11,733 nt of DNA from an uncultured Lachnospiraceae bacterium (GCA_910579495.1 CAJTVD010000094.1:1-11733); one strand, 5' to 3'. Shown: positions 1 to 7,110, counted from the first letter of the stretch. The notes: generated by a model from the letters alone, not told the origin. Made by a program: numbers and translations.

Positions 1-32
1 GGCATCAAAAGCTAAAATACATTGAAAAATAT

Positions 33-62
33 GGCTATTAAAAATGTCGATTTTTAATAGCC
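33..62. repeat. 13-bp perfect inverted repeat with 4-nt loop
   Basis: GGCTATTAAAAAT (33-45) and its exact reverse complement (50-62) flank a GTCG loop. Counting a T-G pair, the stem can extend to 30-65 (16 bp). There is no T-tract after either arm, so it is a poor intrinsic terminator. A short reading frame open from the window's left edge (3-41, ending in residues LKYIEKYGY) stops at a TAA inside the left arm; it may be the end of an upstream gene, but it is too short to identify. The repeat sits exactly where the truncated acetyltransferase remnant begins, so it may mark a rearrangement junction. The repeat is certain; its role is inferred. Confidence 0.8.
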
Positions 63-69
63 GTAGTAA

Positions 70-300
70 TATTACACAAACCAATGCCCTTTTACGGCGA
101 AGTATGTACCAATACTGGAGGAGATGGCAAAGGCCAGGAACGCCGTGTTTCAATCTGTCCATATCCAGACCAGAGAGGATGCGCAGGGATGCCCTTCGCC
201 CTTTACAACCTTTTCCCTTTTTTATGACGGGCAGTTTGTGACACATGAAATCCTGTCGGAGAATAAATTTGATAAAATCTTAACAGATAAAGGAGTGTGA
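70..300 (+). pseudogene. C-terminal remnant of a YoaP-domain GNAT acetyltransferase
   Basis: This frame has no start codon and is closed on its left by three in-frame stops (58-69). It encodes 76 residues beginning YYTNQCPFTAKYVP and ending near FVTHEILSENKFDKIL. From memory of the family, this matches the thioredoxin-like YoaP domain that follows an N-terminal acetyltransferase domain in many Firmicutes proteins, with the N-x-CPFT motif at its very start. The whole GNAT half is missing. An internal ATG at 124 exists but would leave out the CPFT motif. The stop overlaps the region just after the next gene's ribosome binding site (289-295), so the two were probably once co-transcribed. The family call is fairly firm and the gene is clearly broken. 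Confidence 0.75.
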
Positions 301-303
301 AAA

Positions 304-821
304 ATGATTCAATTAGTCAGACCAACAGAAGAACAGAAAGAACAGGCAGTCGAATTCAGACAGGAATTTTTTGATCATGGGGAATCCGTCATTAACGGAA
401 GTGAATTATTTGATAAAACGGAGGATTATATAGAATGGTGCAGATCCATAGACGCAAACACGAAAGAGGAGACGGTGAATCCGAATTGGGTCATAACAGA
501 CACATTCTTTGCAGTTGATGCTCAGGATAGAATTGTGGGAATCATTGATTTAAGGCATACGCTGAACGATTTTCTGAAGGATCTCGGCCATTGCGGTTAT
601 AGCGTCCGCCCGTCAGAGAGAAGAAAAGGCTTTGCTACGGAAATGCTGCGGCAATTATTATATGTTGCCAAAAAGGCGGGGATGAACGAACTGTATCTTT
701 CTGTAGAAAAAAGAATGAACCTTCAGTAAAAACAATCATCCGGAATGGCGGAGCCTATGAGCGCAGCTTTGAAATTGATGGAGAACAGGCGGATATTTAT
801 AGAATCGCTCTGTCGGAATAG
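304..821 (+). pseudogene. GNAT-family N-acetyltransferase, disrupted by a frameshift
   Basis: The start at 304 follows AAAGGAG (289-295) with an 8-nt spacer. The first frame gives 141 residues and stops at 727-729. It has a GNAT fold signature: beta-strand WVITDTFFAVD, then GYSVRPSERRKGFATEML, whose R-x-x-G-x-A pattern (residues 106-111) is the acetyl-CoA pyrophosphate-binding motif A. After an A6 run at 707-712 the expected family C-terminus (NEPSVKTIIRNGG..., ending YRIALSE) continues in the -1 frame up to TAG at 819-821. Restoring one base, or a -1 slip on AAA, would give about 171 residues, the usual GNAT length. The substrate cannot be told. A sequencing error in the A-run is an alternative to real decay. 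Confidence 0.8.
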
Positions 822-856
822 CCATACTGGTATAACGGGTATGGCAGAGTCGGGAA

Positions 857-889
857 CTGCTTTGATAAGCAGAGAAAAGATCAAGGAGG
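857..889 (+). promoter_or_regulatory. Competing hairpins over the ribosome binding site of the small membrane peptide
   Basis: CTGCTT (857-862) can pair with AAGCAG (867-872). Alternatively CTTTGAT (860-866) can pair with ATCAAGG (880-886, one T-G pair), which would cover part of the AAGGAGG ribosome binding site (883-889). The two stems share bases and exclude each other. This could control translation, but both stems are short and may be chance. Confidence 0.25.
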
Positions 890-896
890 TAAGAGC

Positions 897-1073
897 ATGC
901 GTCATATTTATATTCGAGGAATCATTGGACTAATCTGGCTGGTTGCAGCCATTGTATGCGGGATATCGGGGAACTTCCCGATGATGGGGCTTTACATAGT
1001 TTTAGCAGGTGCTTTCCTGTATTCAGCATATACAATATGGAAAAAAGAAAAAGACGGCAAAGGGGGGAGGTAA
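897..1073 (+). CDS. Small two-helix membrane protein, first gene of the transporter operon
   Basis: This 58-residue reading frame begins at ATG 897 after a near-perfect ribosome binding site, AAGGAGG (883-889, 7-nt spacer). It ends at TAA 1071-1073, one base before the start of the ATPase gene. The protein has two hydrophobic segments (about residues 7-24 and 29-47) joined by a short GNFP turn, and ends in a highly basic tail (KKEKDGKGGR), which the positive-inside rule would place in the cytoplasm. The strong binding site, the tight coupling to the ATPase and the sensible topology make it a real gene. I do not recognise a named family. A role as accessory subunit or regulator of the following transporter is inference from position only. 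Confidence 0.75.
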   Translation: MRHIYIRGIIGLIWLVAAIVCGISGNFPMMGLYIVLAGAFLYSAYTIWKKEKDGKGGR

Positions 1074-1074
1074 G

Positions 1075-1782
1075 ATGGGAGAAGTGCTCCTGACTGTGAA
1101 AAGCTTAAGTGCATGGTACAGTAACGAGAAAATGATACTTTCGGATTTTTCTTTTGCTCTGGCCGAGCATGAAGTGGCAGGATTGATCGGGCTGAACGGG
1201 GCCGGGAAAACCACATTCCTGAAGGTGCTTTCCGGACTGCTCCCTACCTTCCGTTCAGAGGGTATCTGCTTTTGCAGCTCCCCTGTGGACTTCCGGGATC
1301 GGGATTTTAAGCTCTGCCGCTATACGGTGTTTGCCGAGGACAATTCTTTCTCGTATTTTACTTTCCGGGAATACCTGGCCTATGTATGCGCCGCCTATGG
1401 GAAAGAGGTGCCGGATGTGTCGGAGCTGATACAGGGCTTCCATTTTGAAGGGTATACAGATACCCTGTTAAGGGAGCTGTCAACCGGAAACCGGAAAAAG
1501 GCATTCCTGATCACGGCTTTTGCCCTGAAACCCAGACTGCTCCTTCTGGATGAGCCGGTCAACGGGCTGGACTTCCTGAGCACGGAATACCTGTATGAGC
1601 AGATTTCGGGGTATAAGGAGCATGGAACCGTGCTGTTTTCCTCCCACATCCTGGAGAGCATCACGCTGACTTCTGACCGGGTATTTGTCCTGGAGGACGG
1701 CAGGATCCGGCAGACATTTGAACGCGGGCAGATCAATGCCGAAGATATCCGGGAGGCTCTGCATGATGAAAATGACAGGTAA
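1075..1782 (+). CDS. ABC transporter ATP-binding protein (ABC-2 exporter type)
   Basis: The 235-residue product hydrolyses ATP to drive the membrane partner encoded next. Its motifs are in order: Walker A GLNGAGKT (39-46, K45), signature LSTGN (135-139, a variant of LSGGQ), Walker B LLLLDEP (155-161, catalytic E160), D-loop NGLD (163-166) and switch histidine H191 in SSH. The Q-loop position reads FAED, with E88 or D89 in place of glutamine. I chose ATG 1075 because AGGGGGGAGG (1061-1070) sits 4 nt upstream; an in-frame ATG at 1009 would lie inside the small membrane gene. The last 20 bases overlap the permease gene, which suggests translational coupling. The substrate is unknown. Confidence 0.88.
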   Translation: MGEVLLTVKSLSAWYSNEKMILSDFSFALAEHEVAGLIGLNGAGKTTFLKVLSGLLPTFRSEGICFCSSPVDFRDRDFKLCRYTVFAEDNSFSYFTFREYLAYVCAAYGKEVPDVSELIQGFHFEGYTDTLLRELSTGNRKKAFLITAFALKPRLLLLDEPVNGLDFLSTEYLYEQISGYKEHGTVLFSSHILESITLTSDRVFVLEDGRIRQTFERGQINAEDIREALHDENDR

Positions 1783-2974
1783 AGCATTTGCCAAAAAGCT
1801 GTTTGGGGCAAACTATGAGCGGCTGCCCCGGACTCTTTTCGTAGATGTGATTGTATTTTGGGGACTGTATATTGCCGGCTTCCAAGTGCAGATTGCATCG
1901 TTTATCCGGGTTCTGATGATTAGCACATTTACTGCGGGCGTGATGTGGCAGGCCATTTCTTCCAAAGATAACGTGGTGGAACTTACGGCTATGCTGATGC
2001 TGCCGTATCGACGCAGGGAGTTTGTTTTCTCCTATGTGGGGGTGCTGGGCGCCTATACGGTTCTTACAAAGACAGGGCTGCTTTTCGCGGTTCTGCTGGC
2101 CGTTTCTGCCTGGAACCCGGTAGAACTCGTGGGAATGATCCTCTGCATGGTCCATGCGGTCTTTATGGCTGCCGCGGTTTATTCCGTGAGAAAATACTGG
2201 TATGTGGGTGGACTCTGGGCTGCTGCCATAGTGTCCGCAATTTTGTTTTTGGGAAATGAGCTCCTGGTTGGCCTGTTGCTGCTTGTGAATGGTCTGTTTG
2301 CTGTTTTGATTTTATGGAGAGCAGATGGATACGTTTTTTATCAGAAGGAGAGTAAGAAAAGCCATGCGGTCTGGCAGAGGAAGAGGGCTTCCCTGTGGCG
2401 GTATTTTTTCCGGTATCTGAGCTGCCATAAGAATTATCTGCTCAATACCGCCGTGATGTGGTGCGTAGCACTTGTACTGCCCTGTTTCTTAAGAAAAATG
2501 GCCGGTCTGTCCGTGATTCCGGTGGGGTTTGCGGTTCTATCCTTAAATACGCCCATCTGTATCCTGCTGTCCTGTGACCCTGATCTGGAGCAGGCAGTCC
2601 GTTTCCTGCCCGGACAGAAACAGCGCTTTTGCATTCCATACTGCCTGTTTATCTTCCTTTGTAATATGGCTGCAGATGTGATATTCCTCTTAAGCTGGCA
2701 GATACAAAACGGCGGTATCACTGTCCTGATGATTGCTGGGGCTGTTTTCTTTGCTATGCAGAGTGCGGTGCTGTCTGTGCTGCTGGAATGGTTTTATCCT
2801 ATTCGTGGCTGGAAGATTGAAAGCGACCTGTGGCATCATCCGCGAAAATATGTGGTTCCGGTGGGAATGCTCCTGCTCGCGGGGGCAGTCCCTTCCTGTC
2901 CGGTGCTGCTGCCTGTGCTGTTAGGTTTGCTGGCTGTAGAAGCCGTAGTTTTTCTTTTTCTATGTTGGAGGTAG
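1763..2974 (+). CDS. Polytopic membrane protein, probable permease of the preceding ABC ATPase
   Basis: The 403-residue product is very hydrophobic, with about 10-12 membrane segments by eye (for example residues 24-40, 90-115, 120-141, 148-165, 168-186, 226-242, 251-270, 290-310, 318-341 and 363-400). A charged loop around residues 187-225 separates two halves. ATG 1763 and ATG 1766 are both possible starts; GGGAGG (1751-1756) lies 6 and 9 nt upstream. The gene overlaps the end of the ATPase gene and is followed 6 nt later by the response regulator. I do not recognise a named family; the permease role rests on the ATPase coupling and on topology. The PYRRREF stretch (81-87) after a helix resembles the cytoplasmic coupling regions of ABC-2 permeases (inference). 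Confidence 0.7.
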   Translation: MMKMTGKAFAKKLFGANYERLPRTLFVDVIVFWGLYIAGFQVQIASFIRVLMISTFTAGVMWQAISSKDNVVELTAMLMLPYRRREFVFSYVGVLGAYTVLTKTGLLFAVLLAVSAWNPVELVGMILCMVHAVFMAAAVYSVRKYWYVGGLWAAAIVSAILFLGNELLVGLLLLVNGLFAVLILWRADGYVFYQKESKKSHAVWQRKRASLWRYFFRYLSCHKNYLLNTAVMWCVALVLPCFLRKMAGLSVIPVGFAVLSLNTPICILLSCDPDLEQAVRFLPGQKQRFCIPYCLFIFLCNMAADVIFLLSWQIQNGGITVLMIAGAVFFAMQSAVLSVLLEWFYPIRGWKIESDLWHHPRKYVVPVGMLLLAGAVPSCPVLLPVLLGLLAVEAVVFLFLCWR

Positions 2975-2980
2975 AGTGCC

Positions 2981-3670
2981 ATGAAAATCTTATTGGTGGA
3001 AGATGATATGGAAATCAGCGCCATGTTAAAAAGCTTTTTGATGACAGAAAATTATGAAGTCATCGCTGTATCAGACGGGGAAAGCGCCTGTGCGAGGTTC
3101 TTATCCGATGATTTTGGTCTGGTTTTGCTTGATCTGATGATACCAAAAAGGAACGGTATGGAGGTCATGGGGAAAATCAGGGAATCCAGTACGGTTCCCA
3201 TTATTATCATATCGGCAAAAGATACGGATTCTGACAAAACCCTGGGACTTGGGCTGGGGGCAGATGATTATATTACAAAACCATTTTCCGTGACGGAAGT
3301 GCTGGCGCGCATAAAAGCCAATATCAGAAGGACCACCCAGTATGCTTCCGGAACTTCCATGCAGCAGCCTGTTCTTATAAAAGGCACCCTGACAATGGAT
3401 CTGAATGCTTACTCTGTGAAAAAAGATGGCAAAGAGATCGAACTTACAGCAAAAGAGTTTGAAATCCTGAAATTACTGTTACAGAATCCAAAGAAGGTAT
3501 ACACAAAGGAACAGCTCTATTCCCTTGTCTGGAACGATGCATACTTGGGGGACGAAAATGCCGTGAATGTCCATATCAGCAGGCTGAGGACGAAGATAGA
3601 GGACGATCCCCGTAATCCCGGATATATCGTTACAGTCTGGGGGATTGGGTATAAGGCAGGAGATTTGTAA
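2981..3670 (+). CDS. OmpR-family response regulator
   Basis: The 229-residue product is a DNA-binding transcription factor switched by phosphorylation. The receiver domain (1-115) shows the acidic pair D8-D9, phospho-acceptor D51 in LVLLDLMIP, S78 in IIIISAKD (the Thr/Ser switch position) and K100 in ITKPF. A winged-helix domain follows (about 130-227), with ELTAKEFEILKLLLQNP, the recognition region NAVNVHISRLRTKIEDDP and the terminal GIGYK hairpin. GGAGG (2967-2971) lies 9 nt before ATG 2981. It follows the permease gene by 6 nt and precedes its kinase by 1 nt, so it is probably in one operon with both. It probably regulates the neighbouring transporters, but the targets are not shown. Confidence 0.92.
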   Translation: MKILLVEDDMEISAMLKSFLMTENYEVIAVSDGESACARFLSDDFGLVLLDLMIPKRNGMEVMGKIRESSTVPIIIISAKDTDSDKTLGLGLGADDYITKPFSVTEVLARIKANIRRTTQYASGTSMQQPVLIKGTLTMDLNAYSVKKDGKEIELTAKEFEILKLLLQNPKKVYTKEQLYSLVWNDAYLGDENAVNVHISRLRTKIEDDPRNPGYIVTVWGIGYKAGDL

Positions 3671-3671
3671 C

Positions 3672-4610
3672 ATGAGTGTTCAGACAATTTTCTTTTTCCT
3701 TTTGATTGTGATCACCGTTCTGGCTCTTGTCGTCTTGTATCAGCGGTTTGCTTTCAGGAGAGGAATCCAGACCAAATTAATGCAGATCAGCCGGAAGTTA
3801 GAAGAGATTCTAAATTCTGACAGCGATGAAAAAGTAATGGTATTTACAGACGAACCCGTCCTGATGGAACTCACAGGAGAGATTAACCGTCTGCTGCTTG
3901 ACCGTCAAAAGGTGAAGGCTGAATTTAAGAGGGGCGAAATTGCTTCAAAGAAAATGCTGGCAAACATATCCCATGATATAAAAACGCCCCTGACTGTGAT
4001 ATTGGGCTATCTGGAAATCATGCGCCTTACAGGTGCAGACGATGAAATGCTGAAGAAGGTGGAAGCAAAAGCAAAACAGGTGGTGGATCTGATCAACCAG
4101 TTTTTCACTCTGGCAAAGCTTGAAGCAGGCGATGCCAATATCACCCTTTCCAGAATCAATGTGAGTGAAATATGCAGGGAAAGTGCCCTTGGTTTCTATG
4201 AGATTTTATCACAGAAGGATTTTGAAGTGGAGCTGTCGATACCGGAGAGGGAAGTCTATGCCCAGGGGGAGAGGGACGCATTGCAGAGGATCCTATATAA
4301 TCTGCTGTCCAATGCAGTCAGATATGGCAGTGATGGAAAATATCTGGGGATATTTTTGCACGAGGAGAAAAACGGTGTGTCGATTGATGTAACTGACAGG
4401 GGGAAAGGAATCCAGAAAGAGTTTGTGGACCGTATTTTTGAACGGCTTTATACCATGGAGAATTCCAGAAACCGGGAGGTTCAGGGGAACGGCCTGGGGC
4501 TTACGATTGCAAAAAATCTTGCCGTCCAGTTGGGTGGCGATCTTTGTGTAGAAAGCATACCTGGTATCAGAACCACATTTACGGTTAGGCTGAAAAAAAT
4601 AAATTACTAA
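3672..4610 (+). CDS. Sensor histidine kinase with a single membrane helix
   Basis: The 312-residue product should autophosphorylate and pass phosphate to the response regulator encoded just upstream. It has one N-terminal helix (about 5-23), a cytoplasmic linker with a coiled-coil look (24-95), a HisKA H-box NISHDIKTPLT (H101), an N-box NLLSN (N210/N214), a G1 box DRGKGI (242-247), an F-box around FERLY, and a G2 box GNGLGL (272-277). No extracytoplasmic sensor is present. That fits kinases that sense through the membrane or through a partner transporter, as Bce-type kinases do, although those have two helices. ATG 3672 is preceded by AGGAG (3658-3662); an in-frame ATG at 3645 would overlap the regulator gene. 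Confidence 0.9.
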   Translation: MSVQTIFFFLLIVITVLALVVLYQRFAFRRGIQTKLMQISRKLEEILNSDSDEKVMVFTDEPVLMELTGEINRLLLDRQKVKAEFKRGEIASKKMLANISHDIKTPLTVILGYLEIMRLTGADDEMLKKVEAKAKQVVDLINQFFTLAKLEAGDANITLSRINVSEICRESALGFYEILSQKDFEVELSIPEREVYAQGERDALQRILYNLLSNAVRYGSDGKYLGIFLHEEKNGVSIDVTDRGKGIQKEFVDRIFERLYTMENSRNREVQGNGLGLTIAKNLAVQLGGDLCVESIPGIRTTFTVRLKKINY

Positions 4611-4698
4611 ATACGCCGCGAAAGAAATTCGTAAGAACTGGTCAAGAGTTTTGAAAACTGCTACTGCTACAATGGTATTCAGAAAGGAGGCAGTGAAT
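4611..4698 (+). promoter_or_regulatory. Intergenic region with a possible operator or promoter before the BcrA-like operon
   Basis: This 88-nt gap separates block A from the next ATPase. It holds AGTTTT-G-AAAACT (4647-4659), a perfect 6-bp inverted repeat, and TACAAT (4668-4673), which could be a -10 element. The spacing to TTGAAA (4651-4656) is only 11 nt, so no canonical promoter can be claimed. GAAATTC followed directly by GTAAGA (4624-4636) shares its parts with the region before the FtsX-type operon. A strong ribosome binding site, AGAAAGGAGG (4681-4690), ends the gap. Confidence 0.35.
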
Positions 4699-5622
4699 AT
4701 GTCTTATGTTTTACAAACAAACCATCTTACGAAAAAAATGGATGGCAAAGAACTGATAAAGGATGTAAACATCCATGTAAAAAAGGGAGAAATCTATGGA
4801 TTCTTAGGGCCGAACGGAGCCGGGAAAACTAGTGTGATGAAAATGGCCACGAACCTGTGGAAGCCGACGGAAGGGACGGTGGAGCTTTTTGGGGGAACCC
4901 TTGAAAACACGTCTTATGAAGTGTTCAAGCGCATGGGGAGCATCATTGAATTCCCTACATTTTATGAACATATGAGCGGTAGGGACAATCTGAAGCTCCA
5001 TTGTGAATACATGGGGTATTACAGCAGGGACAGCCTGGCGGAGGCCCTGGAAATGCTGGGGCTTTTGGAGGCTGCGGATAAGCCGGTGAAAGGGTATTCA
5101 TTAGGGATGAAACAGCGTCTGGGAATTGCCCGGGCTATTCTATGCAAACCGGAACTGTTGGTGCTGGATGAACCGACAAATGGGTTAGACCCGGCAGGAA
5201 TGAAGCAGATCAGGGATCTGTTCCGGATGCTGAAAGAAGAGTACGGCATGACGTTTTTGATATCCAGCCATCTTCTTTCAGAAATTGAGAGCATTGCAGA
5301 TACCATCGGCATCATCAGCCATGGAAAATTGTTAAGGGAAATTTCCATGCGGGAAATCTCCGAAACGAATACGGCCTATATAGAGCTTATTGTGGAAAAT
5401 ACGCAGAAAGCCGCCTATATTCTTTCGGAAAAACTGAATCTGGGCAATTTTAAGATCATGGATGATCCGAGGATCCGTATCTACGAGCCTTCTGCTACAA
5501 CACAGAGCGTTTCAAAAGAGCTGCTTTTAAACGGCGTGGAAATGATATCTATCGCGAAACATACGGAATCATTGGAGGAGTATTTCCTGAAACTGACAGA
5601 GGAGGTGGAAAAATCATGCTAA
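4699..5622 (+). CDS. BcrA/LanF-type ABC transporter ATP-binding protein
   Basis: The 307-residue product is the ATPase of an exporter of the bacitracin/lantibiotic-protection type. It shows Walker A GPNGAGKT (37-44, K43), signature YSLGMKQR (133-140), Walker B LLVLDEP (153-159, E158), D-loop NGLD (161-164) and switch H191 in SSH. The Q-loop glutamine is replaced by E84 in GSIIEFPTFYEHMSGRDNL; this E-loop is a known hallmark of lantibiotic-immunity ATPases (LanF) and BcrA. A C-terminal extension (about 220-307) follows the ATPase core, as is usual in this family. The start at 4699 has a strong binding site 8 nt upstream; a TTG at 4651 in the same frame lacks one. It overlaps its permease gene by 7 nt. 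The compound handled is not known. Confidence 0.88.
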   Translation: MSYVLQTNHLTKKMDGKELIKDVNIHVKKGEIYGFLGPNGAGKTSVMKMATNLWKPTEGTVELFGGTLENTSYEVFKRMGSIIEFPTFYEHMSGRDNLKLHCEYMGYYSRDSLAEALEMLGLLEAADKPVKGYSLGMKQRLGIARAILCKPELLVLDEPTNGLDPAGMKQIRDLFRMLKEEYGMTFLISSHLLSEIESIADTIGIISHGKLLREISMREISETNTAYIELIVENTQKAAYILSEKLNLGNFKIMDDPRIRIYEPSATTQSVSKELLLNGVEMISIAKHTESLEEYFLKLTEEVEKSC

Positions 5623-6320
5623 AGCTGATGAAACTGGAATGGAAGAAAAACAATATCGGGAAGTATATCCGTACTGCAGTTATCCTGACGGCGCTCCTGT
5701 GCCTGTTCACGTTTGCCCTTGCTTTCCTGGGAATTGCAGATGACCCGGATGGGACGCTGGATGCCGCGCCGGGGATGGATACCATTTCCTCCCCGATCGA
5801 ATTGTTTACAGGCATGGCTTTTCTCATTTTTACAAGCGTCATGCTGGCATCCTTTATTGTGAGCGCTTATAAAAATAAAACCATGAACCTGATGTTTACT
5901 TATCCGGTGAAACGCCGGAAAATACTGGTATCCCAGATGATGGCGGTGTGGAGTTTTAACTTCGCGGCATTGATATTGTCAAAGCTGGTAATCTATCTGT
6001 GCATATTTATGGGTTCAAAGTATATGCGTTCATCCTTTGCGATTGATTTTGATATGGGCAGTTTATCCTTTTATATCCAGCTGATCCTGAAATCCTTCGT
6101 CATTGTAAGCATGAGTTTTATTGCACTGTTTGTAGGGATGGCGGTGAAATCCTCGAAAGCGACCATTATTACTTCATTTTTGCTGATATTTCTTACACAG
6201 GCAAATGTGGGTGATTTTACCATGGCAGATAACGCAGTATTCACCCTTGTCCTGACGGCTGTATCTTTCGGGTTTGCCGTATTGTCAATCTGCAATGTGG
6301 AAAACAAAGATGTATTGTAA
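5616..6320 (+). CDS. ABC-2 family permease, partner of the BcrA-like ATPase
   Basis: The 234-residue product has six likely membrane helices (about 18-38, 60-84, 106-130, 146-172, 178-195 and 204-224). TYPVKRRKILVSQ between helices 2 and 3 is typical of the cytoplasmic coupling loop in ABC-2 permeases of the BcrB/LanE/LanG type. GGAGGTGG (5601-5608) lies 7 nt before ATG 5616, inside the end of the ATPase gene, so the two are translationally coupled. Lantibiotic-immunity sets usually carry two different permeases (LanE and LanG). Only one is here, as in simpler Bcr-type systems, so it probably works as a homodimer (inference). Confidence 0.85.
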   Translation: MLKLMKLEWKKNNIGKYIRTAVILTALLCLFTFALAFLGIADDPDGTLDAAPGMDTISSPIELFTGMAFLIFTSVMLASFIVSAYKNKTMNLMFTYPVKRRKILVSQMMAVWSFNFAALILSKLVIYLCIFMGSKYMRSSFAIDFDMGSLSFYIQLILKSFVIVSMSFIALFVGMAVKSSKATIITSFLLIFLTQANVGDFTMADNAVFTLVLTAVSFGFAVLSICNVENKDVL

Positions 6321-6414
6321 TTATTCAGAACCGGAATAGTGCAGTCAATCTGTTATCCATACAAACGTGGTATCTGTGAAAACACGGAACAGATGCCTTT
6401 GTAAAAGAAATCGT
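6321..6414 (+). other. Intergenic gap before the second two-component system
   Basis: This 94-nt gap contains ATCTGT (6372-6377) and ACAGAT (6389-6394), a 6-bp inverted repeat with an 11-nt spacer, overlapping a smaller stem CTGTG-AAAA-CACGG. There is no T-tract for a terminator and no convincing -35/-10 pair. The next gene probably has its own promoter here, but I cannot place it. Confidence 0.3.
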
Positions 6415-7110
6415 ATGAAAATGAAAGACAAAAAGATATTATATGTTGAAGATGATTTAAGCCTGATTGAAGGCCTGAAATATACATTGGAGAAGAATGG
6501 GTTTCTAGTAGATAACGCCCGCACCGTAAAGGAGTCGTATCAATTCTTCCAGGCAGGACGGTATGACCTTTTACTGCTGGATGTCACGCTGCCGGATGGG
6601 ACAGGCTTTGATATTTGTAAAGAAGTACGGAAGACTTCTGCTGTCCCGATTATTTACCTGACCGCTTCGGATGAAGAGATCAGTATTATAAGAGGGCTGG
6701 ACATGGGTGGGGATGACTACATTACCAAACCGTTTAAATTGGGAGAGGTTCTTTCGAGGATCAACGCATTGCTGCGCCGCTTTGCACAATTTAATAAGAG
6801 TGACATGATTTTAGAATCGAATGGGATTAGGATTGATATGTCGGAGCGGGTCTGCTGGAAGGGAGAAACAGAACTGCCACTGACATTGGTGGAATATAAG
6901 CTGCTCTGCCTGTTCCTGAAAAATCCAAACCATATTTTGCCAAGGGAACTGATCTTAGACCGCCTTTGGGATGGGAACGGCAGTTATGTGGATGACAATA
7001 CCCTTTCTGTCTATATCCGCAGGCTGCGGCGGAAAATCGAAGATGACCCCAATGTCCCCACAAAGCTTCTGACAGAAATCGGGTTTGGATATAAATGGGC
7101 TGGAGAGTAA
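6415..7110 (+). CDS. OmpR-family response regulator of the second two-component system
   Basis: The 231-residue product has a receiver domain with acidic residues E12-D13-D14, phospho-acceptor D56 in LLLLDVTLP, T83 in IIYLTASD and K105 in ITKPF. A winged-helix output domain follows (about 132-229) with LPLTLVEYKLLCLFLKNP, the recognition stretch NTLSVYIRRLRRKIEDDP and the terminal GFGYKW hairpin. The start is uncertain: ATG 6415 and ATG 6421 are both reasonable, neither has a clear ribosome binding site, and an in-frame ATG at 6367 adds residues unlike the family's usual N-terminus. It is 6 nt upstream of its kinase gene. It most likely controls the FtsX-type transporter genes downstream. Confidence 0.9.
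   Translation: MKMKDKKILYVEDDLSLIEGLKYTLEKNGFLVDNARTVKESYQFFQAGRYDLLLLDVTLPDGTGFDICKEVRKTSAVPIIYLTASDEEISIIRGLDMGGDDYITKPFKLGEVLSRINALLRRFAQFNKSDMILESNGIRIDMSERVCWKGETELPLTLVEYKLLCLFLKNPNHILPRELILDRLWDGNGSYVDDNTLSVYIRRLRRKIEDDPNVPTKLLTEIGFGYKWAGE

Noticed and set aside
44..241. 65-codon plus-strand frame starting inside the inverted repeat
   Set aside because: It has no ribosome binding site, its product looks random (rich in Arg and Pro), and the overlapping frame clearly carries the YoaP-domain sequence.
1009..1074. Upstream ATG 1009 as start of the first ATPase
   Set aside because: It lies within the small membrane gene in another frame, and ATG 1075 has the strong AGGGGGGAGG site and begins where the family's homology should.
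1395..1898. 167-codon minus-strand frame opposite the ATPase and permease genes
   Set aside because: Ser/Arg-rich antisense shadow of well-supported plus-strand genes, with no recognisable domain.
4651..4698. TTG 4651 as start of the BcrA-like ATPase
   Set aside because: No ribosome binding site precedes it and the added residues look random; ATG 4699 has AGAAAGGAGG at an ideal distance.
6367..6414. ATG 6367 as start of the second response regulator
   Set aside because: It adds an Arg/Cys-rich tail absent from OmpR-type receivers, which begin a few residues before the first beta-strand, and it has no ribosome binding site.
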